From assembly GCA_006969745.1 (NCBI GenBank), contig CP030886.1, positions 2,825,234 through 2,889,233 on the forward strand: a stretch of 64,000 nt of DNA, in the 5' to 3' direction. Positions 23,753 to 33,369 of the stretch are shown in pieces. The notes beneath the pieces were generated by a model, which saw only the letters and a program-made list of their open reading frames with translations, was not told the origin of the DNA and did no database searches. Position 1 is the stretch's first letter. Each line of letters starts with the position of its first letter. The position numbers and the translations under genes were made by a program. The DNA is from Cytophagaceae bacterium. Its GTDB lineage: Bacteria; Bacteroidota; Bacteroidia; Cytophagales; Cyclobacteriaceae.

Positions 23753-24694
23753 TCAAGCAGCTGCCTGTTTCTTTGATTTCTTCTCTGCATGTGCTGCTGC
23801 TGCCTCTCTCACCCATGCTCCATTGTCATAGGCACTTTTTCTCGCATCGACTCGCTGCTTATTGCATGGGCCGTTTCCTTTGATCACATTAAAGAATTCT
23901 TCCCAATTGATTTCACCGAAATCATAGTGGCCTCTTTCTTCATTCCATTTAAGGTCTTTATCTGGGATAGTGATTCCTAGTAAATCAGCCTGTGGTTTAG
24001 TGGCGTCAACAAATTTTTGACGTAACTCATCGTTGGTGAATCGTTTGATTCCCCAACGCATGGACTGCTCAGTATGGGTAGATGCTTCGTCTGTAGGGCC
24101 AAACATCATCAATGACGGCCACCACCATCTATTGAGTGCGTCCTGAGCCATTTTCTTTTGTTCTTCTGATCCTTTGCACAGAGTAAGCATAATTTCAAAT
24201 CCCTGTCTTTGGTGGAAGGATTCTTCCTTACATACGCGAACCATTGCCCGTGCATAAGGTCCATAAGATGCCCTGCACAGAGGAACCTGATTCATAATTG
24301 CGGCTCCATCTACTAACCATCCGATTGCACCCATGTCTGCCCATGTCAGGGTCGGGTAATTGAAGATGGAAGAATATTTGGCTTTGCCTGAGTGCAAATC
24401 TTGAAGCAATTGATCTCTCTCAACGCCAAGCGTTTCGCATGCGCTGTATAAATAAAGACCATGGCCTGCCTCATCCTGAACTTTTGCCAGAGCGGCAGCT
24501 TTCCTTCTCAATGTAGGCGCTCGGGAAATCCAATTGGCTTCCGGCAGCATACCTACAATTTCTGAATGGGCGTGCTGAGATATTTGACGAATCAATGTCT
24601 TGCGGTAATTATCCGGCATCCAATCCTTCGGCTCTATTCGAACGTCCTCGTCTATCTTCTCATTAAATCGATCTTCTAAACTCTTTATATCCAT
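23753..24694 (-). CDS. paaA: Phenylacetyl-CoA epoxidase catalytic subunit PaaA
   Basis: 313 residues. Ferritin-like diiron oxygenase: the metal ligands lie in [20 protein letters not shown] and [20 protein letters not shown] (E-x2-H motifs), with [20 protein letters not shown] and [20 protein letters not shown] following. It inserts one oxygen atom into the ring of phenylacetyl-CoA using electrons from PaaE. It is first in the paa cluster; a TAACTTTG promoter element and two dyads lie just upstream. The lysine- and alanine-rich tail ([12 protein letters not shown]) is common in the family. Confidence 0.97.
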   Translation of the reverse strand: MDIKSLEDRFNEKIDEDVRIEPKDWMPDNYRKTLIRQISQHAHSEIVGMLPEANWISRAPTLRRKAAALAKVQDEAGHGLYLYSACETLGVERDQLLQDLHSGKAKYSSIFNYPTLTWADMGAIGWLVDGAAIMNQVPLCRASYGPYARAMVRVCKEESFHQRQGFEIMLTLCKGSEEQKKMAQDALNRWWWPSLMMFGPTDEASTHTEQSMRWGIKRFTNDELRQKFVDATKPQADLLGITIPDKDLKWNEERGHYDFGEINWEEFFNVIKGNGPCNKQRVDARKSAYDNGAWVREAAAAHAEKKSKKQAAA

Positions 24695-24711
24695 CTTCTA
24701 ATCCTTTGTTT

Positions 24712-24774
24712 CAAAGTTAGTTAAATCACCAGTTATTAGAATAACTTATTGTAGCCGAATTGGTTCTAACGAAC
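24712..24774 (-). promoter_or_regulatory. paaA promoter with two small dyads
   Basis: On the minus strand, TAACTTTG at 24719-24712 fits TAnnTTTG, about 18 bases from the paaA start. Upstream lie AGTTATTAGAATAACT (24731-24746, a 6-base perfect dyad) in the -33 zone and GTTC-TAAC-GAAC (24763-24774). A regulator such as a PaaR-type repressor may bind here; none is encoded nearby. Confidence 0.45.
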
Positions 24775-24867
24775 ACCTTCGATTTTAAAGGAAAGGTATA
24801 TTGGGAAATAATTTTATGTTACAATATGTTAGCGTCCTGAAAAATGACATCTAACCCAATCTGTCCT

Positions 24868-26619
24868 ATGAAATTTGCTTCTTTCATCTCTCTCTTCTTT
24901 CTGATGCTTGCGTCTAATGCTCAGATTGCATCTGTTTCAACTGATAACCCTCAAAGAGGAGCGGAAGTTATCATTAGATATACTCCTGACACCTCAAGCG
25001 TCTTTGACTTATCCGATGAGGTTTATGTCCAGTGGGAAATGAATACAGAAGATTTTAGATCTGAGTATATCCGAAAAAAAATGATAAGAGAAGGCGATTC
25101 TTTTATTTATAAACTCATGATCGATCCAAAGGCATCGTTATATGAATTTGGTTTTTTCACTCCTACAAGTTGGGATAGGGAGACGGAATTGGTGATCAAG
25201 CTAAAAGATGAGAGTGGTAAATTTTTCAGGAATGCCAACATGGCCTTATCCAATTCTTTGGAAGGGGCCCAAAAAGAGCGCGAGTTATATCCCGACAATT
25301 ATGCATTGGATTTTCAACGATGGAGGAGAATAATGTATGCTTCCAATCAAGATTCATCAAAGCAGGTTATTCTCAGTGAGCTTGAAAGCATCAAAGAATT
25401 TACAGACGCGAATCTTGGAAAAAAGCGTGCTAAGTTTAGCTCTGAATCCGCATTATATGCAACGACCGTAGGCTATCTTCTTCTCAATGATTTTGAAAAT
25501 GCTTTCAAAAATTATGATTTATTGTTGAGTAGCTATCCCGGATCAAATCTGATTGAAAAGGCCCACTCTTCATATAGCTATTATCTTTTTTCAGCCTCCA
25601 AAGAGGATCCGAAGTTTGAAGAACGCTCACAGCAATTTCTATTCGAAAATCCAACATCAGCAATAGGAAAGCGTCTTGTTTGGGCTTTAGATGATAGTGA
25701 GAAAAGCAGAGAGCAACTTTACAATTCCACCAAATACTGGATGGAAAATGAGCCTGATGAGGTTACTCATTATTACATGCATGCAAAATCCTTAGACAAT
25801 GCAATTGAGAAAAAGAGATACCTTGGATTGGCACTCAATAAGTTGTTGGATTATGATTTGAGTGTGACGCATTATTATAGCTGGAGATTAGGTATTCCAA
25901 GACATTTGGTTCGTATCATTGAGGGCTACGTTGATGCAAAAGGCTACGGAGAGGCGCTCGGTCTTATTGAAATGTATGAGTCAAATTCCTCAAAGAAAAA
26001 TGTGAAAATATTTAACCTTAAAGGCAAATCTTTTCAAGCACTTCATAATTATGATGACGCTTTTGAAGCGTTTTTAATTGCAGAATCCATGGGAGATGAG
26101 TCTGCTGGTGAATCAGCCATTGAAGTATTTGAAAAATTAGCACTTGATACAGCGTATGAAGACTTTAAAGAGGAGACTTTGCGACGTATGTTTTATGAGG
26201 AAGAAGTAGAATTAGCGCCGGATTTTTCTGTGACGGATATGGATGGCAATGAATATCAGCTATCTGAGCTTAAGGGGAAAGTAGTTGTGCTGAATTTTTG
26301 GTTTATCGGATGTGCACCTTGTATTGTGGAAATGCCAGGCCTAAATGAGTTGGTTGCTCATTATGAAGGAAAAGATGTTGTTTTTATAGCCTTTGCCCTT
26401 GACAGCCAGGAGTCTTTAGATACTTTCCTGGAAAGAAAGTCATTCGCATATCAAGTAATTCCATCCGCTAGAGATCAAGCAGAATTGTACGGGGTAAGCG
26501 CTTATCCAACCCATGTGATAATAGATAAAAAAGGAAATATCAGAAGCTTATTAACAGGAGGATCCAAGGAGCGTCACAAAGACTTGATACCTCAAATTGA
26601 TAATGCGCTAAAGTTTTGA
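24868..26619 (+). CDS. Exported thioredoxin-fold (TlpA-like) protein with TPR-like region
   Basis: 583 residues from ATG 24868, which places a signal peptide (FASFISLFFLMLASNAQ) at the N-terminus; an ATG eight codons earlier is less likely. The middle, about residues 130-430, is helical with pairs such as ATTVGYLLLNDFENAFKNYD and GKSFQALHNYDDAFEAFLIA, typical of TPR. The C-terminal 140 residues are an AlkA/TSA-Redoxin TlpA domain with FWFIGCAPCIVEMPGL (active Cys482 and Cys485) and a cis-Pro loop in SAYPTHVII. It is a periplasmic disulphide oxidoreductase with unknown partner. It stands on the plus strand between paaE and paaA. Confidence 0.87.
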   Translation: MKFASFISLFFLMLASNAQIASVSTDNPQRGAEVIIRYTPDTSSVFDLSDEVYVQWEMNTEDFRSEYIRKKMIREGDSFIYKLMIDPKASLYEFGFFTPTSWDRETELVIKLKDESGKFFRNANMALSNSLEGAQKERELYPDNYALDFQRWRRIMYASNQDSSKQVILSELESIKEFTDANLGKKRAKFSSESALYATTVGYLLLNDFENAFKNYDLLLSSYPGSNLIEKAHSSYSYYLFSASKEDPKFEERSQQFLFENPTSAIGKRLVWALDDSEKSREQLYNSTKYWMENEPDEVTHYYMHAKSLDNAIEKKRYLGLALNKLLDYDLSVTHYYSWRLGIPRHLVRIIEGYVDAKGYGEALGLIEMYESNSSKKNVKIFNLKGKSFQALHNYDDAFEAFLIAESMGDESAGESAIEVFEKLALDTAYEDFKEETLRRMFYEEEVELAPDFSVTDMDGNEYQLSELKGKVVVLNFWFIGCAPCIVEMPGLNELVAHYEGKDVVFIAFALDSQESLDTFLERKSFAYQVIPSARDQAELYGVSAYPTHVIIDKKGNIRSLLTGGSKERHKDLIPQIDNALKF

Positions 26620-26620
26620 T

Positions 26621-27685
26621 TTAAACATCAAAATTCAGTTTTACTTTATTTGTCTTGGGAAACGATTGACAGCTAAGAACAAGGCCTCTTTCCAGCTCGT
26701 CTGGCTCAAGTGCATAATTTACGTCCATTTCCACTTCACCTTCCTCCACCTTGCACACGCACGTGCTGCATACACCACCTTTGCATGCATATGGCAGGTC
26801 AGCTCCATTATCAAATGCAACATCTAGAATGGACTTATCAGAATCATATGGAAAGGTCATGCTATTCCCGTCCAAAACGACAGTAATTTCCGCATGTGAT
26901 TTTTCGTGTTTGATTTCTTTCCGTGTACCACCCAGCTTTCCAACAGGAGAAGTAAAAAGCTCAAGGTGAATGCGATCCTCAGGTACGCCTAGATTTTTGA
27001 GTTCGCTTTGGACCGCAAGCATCATTTCTTCCGGGCCACATGTGAAATAATGATCAACGGTTTCCGGATCAAAGAAGAGACGAGCATAGGCTTGAATTTT
27101 TTCCGCCTCAATTCTGCCATTAAACAAGTCCGACTCCTGACGCTCTTTACTGAGGATGTGATACAGGCTAAATCGTCCCATATATCGATTCTTCAGTGCT
27201 TCCAGTCTTTCCTGAAAAATGATGGTGCTTGTTCTGCTATTTCCGTAAAAAAGTGTGAATTCACTCTCTGGCTCAGTTCTCAAGGTTGTTTCGATGATAG
27301 ACATAATTGGCGTTATGCCACTGCCACTTGCGAACGCTACATAAGAATTGGCGTTGGTTGGATCCAGAGGCACATAAAAAGATCCGTGAGGAGGCATCAC
27401 CTCTATTTCATCGCCTACCTTAAGCTCATCATTGGCATACGTAGAAAATGCCCCGCCTTCCAGTTTCTTTATGGCTACCGTCAAGTTTTCATCGATTGGG
27501 CAAGAACATATGGAGTATGATCGGCGAACATCTTCTCCATCGATATCTTTCTTCAAAGTGAGGTGCTGTCCTTGGATAAAGGAAAACTCCTCATGCAATT
27601 CTTCCGGGATTTCAAATGTAACAGCTACAGATTCTTCGGTAGGTCTTGAGAGTTCTTTAACCTTTAGTGTATGAAATTTTGCCAT
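26621..27685 (-). CDS. paaE: Phenylacetyl-CoA epoxidase reductase subunit PaaE
   Basis: 354 residues. Ferredoxin-NADP-reductase-like part: RRSYSICSCP binds FAD, ASGSGITPIMSIIETTLR binds NAD(P)H, and the HYFTCGPEEMM motif follows. The C-terminal plant-type 2Fe-2S ferredoxin domain has Cys301, 306, 309 and 339. It passes electrons from NADPH to PaaA. In many genomes it sits next to paaD; here a plus-strand thioredoxin-fold gene lies between it and paaA, with only one base between the two convergent stops. TAGCTTTG at 27712-27705 is a likely -7 element. Confidence 0.95.
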   Translation of the reverse strand: MAKFHTLKVKELSRPTEESVAVTFEIPEELHEEFSFIQGQHLTLKKDIDGEDVRRSYSICSCPIDENLTVAIKKLEGGAFSTYANDELKVGDEIEVMPPHGSFYVPLDPTNANSYVAFASGSGITPIMSIIETTLRTEPESEFTLFYGNSRTSTIIFQERLEALKNRYMGRFSLYHILSKERQESDLFNGRIEAEKIQAYARLFFDPETVDHYFTCGPEEMMLAVQSELKNLGVPEDRIHLELFTSPVGKLGGTRKEIKHEKSHAEITVVLDGNSMTFPYDSDKSILDVAFDNGADLPYACKGGVCSTCVCKVEEGEVEMDVNYALEPDELERGLVLSCQSFPKTNKVKLNFDV

Positions 27686-27735
27686 GTTGAATTTTTGAGT
27701 CTCGCAAAGCTAACCATCCAAAGGAATTTTTGTGT

Positions 27736-28206
27736 TCAATTTAAACCAAGCTTCAATCTGATTTTTGTCACCTTTTCTTCTACTCGCTCTTCTAGTGGAT
27801 GACTAAACAAGTAGTACTTATCTCCATTAATGAGTTTCAAGTAGGCCTGAAACTCATGATTCGCAAGGATGTTCTGCTTATTTGATAATGAATACATGGT
27901 CTGCTTTGTCTTCACTTTATTTATGAAAATCTTTTCAATGCCGTCATATTTCACTGGCTTTCCAAGCTTTCGTCCCATAGTCCAGGCACCATCAAAAATG
28001 GTTTTATTTTCTTCATTGATGATAATTACCTTAGTTGCAAACCAAATGGCCGGCAGAAAAGTACAAATGGCCATGGCAACTATTATTGACCAAGGTTCAG
28101 GTAACCAATCCATAAGCTTAATGGTTATGATCACTGCTGCAACTACTGTTACAAACCTTATGGGCAAACTCACCGCTTTACCTTTATTTATTCGAATGAT
28201 CTTCAT
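27736..28206 (-). CDS. Hypothetical membrane protein
   Basis: 156 residues. Two hydrophobic stretches at about 13-33 and 38-60 form a hairpin, followed by a soluble C-terminal part (IIINEENKTIFDGAWTMGRK, LSNKQNILANHEFQAYLKLI). The fold resembles small PH-like, membrane-anchored domains, but I do not recognise the family. Divergent from the Lon-domain gene. Confidence 0.66.
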   Translation of the reverse strand: MKIIRINKGKAVSLPIRFVTVVAAVIITIKLMDWLPEPWSIIVAMAICTFLPAIWFATKVIIINEENKTIFDGAWTMGRKLGKPVKYDGIEKIFINKVKTKQTMYSLSNKQNILANHEFQAYLKLINGDKYYLFSHPLEERVEEKVTKIRLKLGLN

Positions 28207-28257
28207 GGATGGTCGAAAGTACCAAACTATTTTCGCACTTCAGAGTTTTTTTGAACT

Positions 28258-28887
28258 ATGAATGAGCTGGCACTTTTTCCGTTGAATATTGTCGCCTTTC
28301 CGGGTGAGGCGGTCAATTTGCATATTTTCGAGCCTCGCTACAAAGCACTAATAAATGAGTGCCTGGCCGAAAATCTAACGTTTGGGATTCCTGCATATGT
28401 ATTAAACAAAATAGAATTAGGCACCGAGGTTGAAATCATCGAAGTAACAAAAACTTATGATGATGGACGAATGGACATCAAAACGAAAGCGCTCAAGGCA
28501 TTTAATGTCAACGAATTTTGGAATCCATGGAGAGATAAGGAATATGCCGGAGGGAGAGTAGAATACTTACCTGTGAGCGATGAAGCTACCGATCTAAGCC
28601 TGCTGTACCAGTTCAAAGAAATGGTCGCCAAATTGTTTGTGTGGTTAGGAGAGACAGATGTTCCGGATATCTCTTCAATCACTTCGGTTTATGATATTGG
28701 ACATAAAATCGGTTTGAAACCGGAAGAAGAGTATAGCCTTCTTCAACAATCACGTGAAAATGAGCGCCTGAATTTTGCCATTAAGCACCTTGAACATTTG
28801 CTTCCAGCTCTAGAACGAGCACAAAATGCACAGGAACGAATTAAGCAAAATGGCCACTTTAAACACCTCGATCCATTGAAGTTTTAA
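28258..28887 (+). CDS. Lon-substrate-binding-domain (LON N) protein
   Basis: 209 residues. The opening ALFPLNIVAFPGEAVNLHIF and EPRYKALINECLAENLTFGI are the LON N-terminal (PUA-like) motifs, and the C-terminal half is helical (HLEHLLPALERAQNAQERIK). There is no AAA or protease domain, so this is the stand-alone form found across bacteria, with unknown function. It ends within an inverted repeat lying just upstream of the nuo genes. Confidence 0.87.
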   Translation: MNELALFPLNIVAFPGEAVNLHIFEPRYKALINECLAENLTFGIPAYVLNKIELGTEVEIIEVTKTYDDGRMDIKTKALKAFNVNEFWNPWRDKEYAGGRVEYLPVSDEATDLSLLYQFKEMVAKLFVWLGETDVPDISSITSVYDIGHKIGLKPEEEYSLLQQSRENERLNFAIKHLEHLLPALERAQNAQERIKQNGHFKHLDPLKF

Positions 28888-28927
28888 TCTTCGAATTCGA
28901 GTTTAAGCTTTAAATATTTCGAAGATT
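28886..28927. promoter_or_regulatory. Inverted repeat upstream of nuoA
   Basis: AATCTTCGAA (28886-28895) and TTCGAAGATT (28918-28927) are perfect 10-base inverted copies with 22 bases between. There is no T run, so it is not an ordinary terminator. It lies 18-59 bases before the nuoA start and could be an operator or RNA structure. Confidence 0.45.
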
Positions 28928-28944
28928 ACCTGTAATTTCCCATT

Positions 28945-29403
28945 ATGATCGAAATCAGTGGATTTGGGACAGTTCTACTCTTTTTTATTGGTGGCATAGC
29001 CTTTTTAATGGTGACGCTTCTAATAGGAAAAATATTGAGACCCAATAGACCCAATCCGGAAAAGCAAACCACCTATGAGTCGGGTGAAGAACCTGCCGGA
29101 AATGCTTGGGGGCAATTCAATGTGAGGTTTTATATCGTGGCATTGATATTCTTATTGTTTGAAGCAGAGCTTGTATTCCTTTTCCCTTGGGCAACTGTAT
29201 TTGGTGACGAAAGCCTCGCTTCCGAGTCCAATGGGCTGTGGAGTACATTTTCGATGATTGAAACTTTCATCTTTGTTGGAATATTGCTAGTTGGATTGGC
29301 TTATGTGTGGGCAAAAGGGATGCTGGAATGGGTGCGACCAAAGCCCAAAGCTTCAGATTACAAATCACAAATTCCACCAAGCGCTTACGATAGATATAAA
29401 TGA
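28945..29403 (+). CDS. nuoA: NADH-quinone oxidoreductase subunit A
   Basis: 152 residues, three membrane helices near 8-28, 61-81 and 101-125. [20 protein letters not shown] is the NuoA signature, followed by [20 protein letters not shown]. The subunit is part of the membrane arm at the junction with the Q site. A short C-terminal extension ([20 protein letters not shown]) makes it longer than the E. coli protein. It overlaps nuoB by four bases. Confidence 0.96.
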   Translation: MIEISGFGTVLLFFIGGIAFLMVTLLIGKILRPNRPNPEKQTTYESGEEPAGNAWGQFNVRFYIVALIFLLFEAELVFLFPWATVFGDESLASESNGLWSTFSMIETFIFVGILLVGLAYVWAKGMLEWVRPKPKASDYKSQIPPSAYDRYK

Positions 29404-29936
29404 GCTTACAAGAACCAACCATAGCAGGATTGAAAACAGGTGAAGGAGGAGTCATTGTTTCTAAGCTCGATGACTTACTAAACTGGGCGCGTCTGAGCAG
29501 TCTATGGCCTGTTGGCTTTGGCTTGGCCTGTTGTGCAATAGAGTTTATGTCTACTGCTACATCGGCTTACGATCTTGATAGATTTGGGGTAATTCCAAGA
29601 AACTCGCCTCGACAAGCGGATGTCATGATCGTATCTGGTACGGTCACCTTTAAAATGGCTGACAGAGTAAAACGACTGTATGAGCAAATGGCAGAACCTC
29701 GTTATGTTATCTCGATGGGATCTTGTGCAAATTGTGGAGGTCCATATTGGGAACATGGCTATCATGTAGTCAAAGGAGTAGATCGGGTAATCCCGGTCGA
29801 CGTATATGTTCCCGGATGTCCCCCAAGACCAGAAGCCTTGATAGGTGGATTTCTGAAGCTTCAGGAAAAGATCAGAACTGAATCAGTGTTAGGCCCAAAA
29901 GCCCTTGAAAAATTGATGGAGAAGGATGCAGTTTGA
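29400..29936 (+). CDS. nuoB: NADH-quinone oxidoreductase subunit B
   Basis: 178 residues. The cysteines that bind iron-sulphur cluster N2 are visible in [37 protein letters not shown] and [14 protein letters not shown]. It contacts NuoD at the quinone site. The start overlaps nuoA and the end overlaps nuoC by 11 bases. Confidence 0.97.
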   Translation: MSLQEPTIAGLKTGEGGVIVSKLDDLLNWARLSSLWPVGFGLACCAIEFMSTATSAYDLDRFGVIPRNSPRQADVMIVSGTVTFKMADRVKRLYEQMAEPRYVISMGSCANCGGPYWEHGYHVVKGVDRVIPVDVYVPGCPPRPEALIGGFLKLQEKIRTESVLGPKALEKLMEKDAV

Positions 29937-30438
29937 AGAAATCAAATCTTTAATCTCAGATAAGCTTGCTGATGCGATAGTGGGCGAAGACCTTGAATCT
30001 ACACCCCTGGCACTGATTATTGAGGCAAAATCAATTCATAAGGTATGTGTGCTGCTGCATACTCACGAAAAAACATACTTTGATTCACTGTCTTGCCTGA
30101 CTGGGCTCGATAATGGGGAAGAGAAAAACTCGATGGAAGTGATCTACAATCTGTACAGCATCCCCTACGATTTGCATTTGATGCTCAAAGTAGAGTTACC
30201 CAGAGAAAGTCCTGAGATAGACACCGTTTCAGATATTTGGAAAACAGCAGATTGGCTCGAGCGGGAAACATACGACTTGTTAGGTATTCAGTTCAATAAT
30301 CATCCCGATCTAAGAAGAATACTATTGCCTGACGATTGGGAAGGACATCCATTGCGTAAAGATTATGTGGAGCAGGAGAAGTACCATGATGTGATTGTAA
30401 AATGGGAAAGTAAAAATGAAAAAGGTATGACGGCATGA
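29926..30438 (+). CDS. nuoC: NADH-quinone oxidoreductase subunit C
   Basis: 170 residues. The 30-kDa subunit signature [20 protein letters not shown] is followed by [20 protein letters not shown]. It is a peripheral-arm structural subunit packing against NuoD. Not fused to NuoD, unlike the enterobacterial protein. It overlaps both neighbours. Confidence 0.95.
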   Translation: MQFEEIKSLISDKLADAIVGEDLESTPLALIIEAKSIHKVCVLLHTHEKTYFDSLSCLTGLDNGEEKNSMEVIYNLYSIPYDLHLMLKVELPRESPEIDTVSDIWKTADWLERETYDLLGIQFNNHPDLRRILLPDDWEGHPLRKDYVEQEKYHDVIVKWESKNEKGMTA

Positions 30439-31646
30439 GTTCTCAATTCTCCATTTCTAATTCCCCATTACAAAAGTCGGAACCATTAAAATACAAAGAA
30501 TCTGACCTCAAAACAGAGGAGATGATCATCAACCTGGGGCCACAACATCCATCCACTCATGGGGTGCTTCGCCTGGAAGTTGTAACTAATGGAGAGATTG
30601 TGGTAGACGTGGTGCCGCATATGGGTTATTTGCATCGGTGTTTTGAAAAGCATGCCGAGTCATTGGCCTTCAATCAGACGATTCCATATACAGATCGTAT
30701 GGATTATGTAGCCGCAATGAACAATGAGTGGGCATTTGTAATGGGAGTAGAGCGCATGCTCGGTATAGAAAAAAAAATTCCCAAGCGAGTAGAATATATT
30801 CGAGTCCTGGTTGCCGAATTGAATAGAATAGCCTCACATTTTATTGCCATTGGCACCTATGGAATGGACATTGGGGCATTTACTCCATTTTTATGGATGA
30901 TGCGTGATAGGGAGCATATTCTTCGGATGCTGGAATGGGCAAGCGGAGCAAGAATGCTCTACAACTATATCTGGGTAGGAGGCTTATTTTATGATCTACC
31001 CATCGGATTCGAAGAGCGAGCCAAAGAGTTTGTAGATTACCTAAAACCAAAACTTAAGGATTCTGAAACGCTCCTGATCAACAATAAAATATTCATTGAG
31101 CGTACCGCCAATATAGGTGTACTGCCTTCTGACTTAGCAATCAACTATGGTATAAATGGCCCTATGCTAAGAGGTTCAGGACTAAAATTCGATTTAAGAA
31201 AAGTAGACGGTTATAGCGTCTATCCTGAGATCGATTTTGAAGTACCTGTCGGGACAGGGAAAATGGGAACTGTTGGCGATTGTTGGGATCGAAACTGGGT
31301 GCGGTATCAGGAATGCTGGGAGTCTATACGGATCATAGAACAGTGCGTTGAGAAATTGCTTGGCGAGCACAAACGAACCAGAGAATTTGATCCGCGAGCA
31401 CTGGTGCCCAAAAAAATTAGACCTAAGGCTCAGGATTATTATGTCAGAGCAGAGAATCCCAAAGGTGAGCTGGGTTTCTTTTTCAGAACGGATGGTAGAG
31501 CAGATCAACCGCTCAGGTGCAAGGCAAGATCTCCAAGCCTTAGCAACCTTTCAGTAATTGCAGAAATCAGCAAAGGGAGTATGCTGGCAGATTTGTTTGC
31601 TATCTTAGGATCTATGGATCTTAACATGGGCGAAGTAGATCGCTAA
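30435..31646 (+). CDS. nuoD: NADH-quinone oxidoreductase subunit D
   Basis: 403 residues, full length for the unfused 49-kDa subunit. [20 protein letters not shown] at the start contains the His residues at the quinone site; [32 protein letters not shown] and the C-terminal [31 protein letters not shown] are family motifs. It forms the quinone-binding cavity with NuoB. No nuoE-N genes follow; the next gene, five bases on, is nnr. Confidence 0.97.
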   Translation: MSSQFSISNSPLQKSEPLKYKESDLKTEEMIINLGPQHPSTHGVLRLEVVTNGEIVVDVVPHMGYLHRCFEKHAESLAFNQTIPYTDRMDYVAAMNNEWAFVMGVERMLGIEKKIPKRVEYIRVLVAELNRIASHFIAIGTYGMDIGAFTPFLWMMRDREHILRMLEWASGARMLYNYIWVGGLFYDLPIGFEERAKEFVDYLKPKLKDSETLLINNKIFIERTANIGVLPSDLAINYGINGPMLRGSGLKFDLRKVDGYSVYPEIDFEVPVGTGKMGTVGDCWDRNWVRYQECWESIRIIEQCVEKLLGEHKRTREFDPRALVPKKIRPKAQDYYVRAENPKGELGFFFRTDGRADQPLRCKARSPSLSNLSVIAEISKGSMLADLFAILGSMDLNMGEVDR

Positions 31647-31651
31647 GCGAT

Positions 31652-33142
31652 ATGAAGATACTTAGTGCGCAGCAAATAAGAGAAGCAGATCAGTTTACAA
31701 TTGTCAACGAACCTATAGTTTCCATCGATTTGATGGAGCGAGCCAGTCAAGCTTTTGTAACAAAATTTCTGGGGCTTCACCCGGAAAAGCAGCCGGTTTT
31801 TATCTTTTGTGGTGTTGGTAACAATGGAGGAGATGGACTGGCAATTGGACGGTTGCTTCTAGATAGAGACTGGGAAGTTTCAATTTTCGTAGTAGGAGAA
31901 ACTGAAAAGGGAAGTACTGATTTTAAAACTAATTTCGACAGAATTGAGAATCTTGAATGGATCGCGAGCAGGGATGATTTTCCTACAATTACTTCAAATT
32001 CAATTATCGTTGATGGTTTATTCGGTTCAGGGTTATCACGACCAATTGAAGGCTTGTTGCGAGATTTGGTTACTTTCCTTAATCAGCAAAAGGCACAGCG
32101 TATTGCAATAGATATTTCATCGGGGCTATTTTCAGATCAGCCATTACCAAAAGGATCGATTGCTTTTAAAGCAGATTATACGATCTCTTTTCAGCTCCCC
32201 AAACTGACTTTTTTTCTACCACAATGTGAACAGTATGTAGGAAAATGGAGAGTTGTTGATATTGGTTTAAAAAGTGAATTTATTGAACGCCAGGATACAA
32301 ACTTTCATTTGACTGAAGCTGAGGAAATGAGGGCGTTGATTCAGGAAAGATCAACCTTTACTCATAAAAATCAGATCGGCAGGTTAATGATTGTTTCCGG
32401 AAGTCGCGGTATGATGGGTGCTGCAGTGCTGTGTACGAGAGGGGCATTCAGGGCAGGAGCAGGATTAGTCAATGTGCATGTGCCTAAGTGTGGCGAAAAT
32501 ATTTTACAAGTGAGTATTCCGGAGGCCATGGTGTCTATAGATTCCGGAGAAAATCATATCGAGTCCATTCCAAAAACCAAAGATGTAATTGCGCTTGGCC
32601 CTGGAATTGGCACCGCAAAGGAAACAGTTGCAGCGCTCAGAAGGCTTCTTGAGAATCAGACTGATCCAATGGTCGTCGATGCAGATGGAATCAATATACT
32701 GTCTGAAAACACGGATATGCTTGAGTTACTCCCTGCTGAATCAATTTTGACACCTCATCCGGGAGAGTTCAAACGACTGGTGGGCAGTTGGGTTGATGAT
32801 TTTGAAAAACTGGAGAAGCTTAAAAAGTTCTGCACTACCCATAAATTAAATGTAGTTCTAAAAGGGGCGTTCTCAGCGGTATGCAGTAGTCATGGGATTA
32901 TTCATTTTAATCCAACGGGAAATCCTGGATTAGCAACAGCCGGAAGTGGGGATGTGCTTACTGGAATGGTGGGTTCATTTTTAGCGCAAGGACTAACTTC
33001 ATTTAATTCACTTAGACTCGGTGTTTACCTGCATGGGCTAGCCGGAGATGAAGCTGTAAGAGAATTACAAACTCCATGGATTCAAGCATCTGATATCATT
33101 GACTTTATTCCGAAGAGTGTTAATTCATTACTTGGTACTTAA
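31652..33142 (+). CDS. nnr: Bifunctional NAD(P)H-hydrate epimerase/dehydratase
   Basis: 496 residues, two domains. The N-terminal YjeF epimerase (about 1-210) has CGVGNNGGDGLAIGRLL and a VDGLFGSGLSRPIEG loop. The C-terminal carbohydrate-kinase-like dehydratase (about 225-496) has NQIGRLMIVSGSRGMMGAAV, ALGPGIGT, VVDADGINILSE, LTPHPGEFKRL and TAGSGDVLTGMVGSFLAQGL. It repairs hydrated NADH and NADPH using ADP. Its tight linkage to nuoD suggests joint transcription with respiratory complex I genes, a plausible link through NADH chemistry (inference). Confidence 0.95.
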   Translation: MKILSAQQIREADQFTIVNEPIVSIDLMERASQAFVTKFLGLHPEKQPVFIFCGVGNNGGDGLAIGRLLLDRDWEVSIFVVGETEKGSTDFKTNFDRIENLEWIASRDDFPTITSNSIIVDGLFGSGLSRPIEGLLRDLVTFLNQQKAQRIAIDISSGLFSDQPLPKGSIAFKADYTISFQLPKLTFFLPQCEQYVGKWRVVDIGLKSEFIERQDTNFHLTEAEEMRALIQERSTFTHKNQIGRLMIVSGSRGMMGAAVLCTRGAFRAGAGLVNVHVPKCGENILQVSIPEAMVSIDSGENHIESIPKTKDVIALGPGIGTAKETVAALRRLLENQTDPMVVDADGINILSENTDMLELLPAESILTPHPGEFKRLVGSWVDDFEKLEKLKKFCTTHKLNVVLKGAFSAVCSSHGIIHFNPTGNPGLATAGSGDVLTGMVGSFLAQGLTSFNSLRLGVYLHGLAGDEAVRELQTPWIQASDIIDFIPKSVNSLLGT

Positions 33143-33369
33143 TTGCTAGCAAAGGCACCGTCTTTTATACCTCCAACGAATGCTTTTTTACATTTAGACA
33201 AAATCGGCATTTTATTCGATGGATGGCAAAAACTAACTCTAATTGGTTAAAATCAATTAGTTCTATGAAAAATCCTATAGAAAATGGCCTCATTAACGTT
33301 AATTAACGGTTAATATTTTCTGACCATTAGGAACAATATGAAAAAAAATGCGTAATTTGTATACTAACA

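Noticed and set aside
27008..27520. Open frame of 170 codons on the plus strand within paaE
   Set aside because: Every conserved FAD, NAD and 2Fe-2S motif is in the minus-strand frame.
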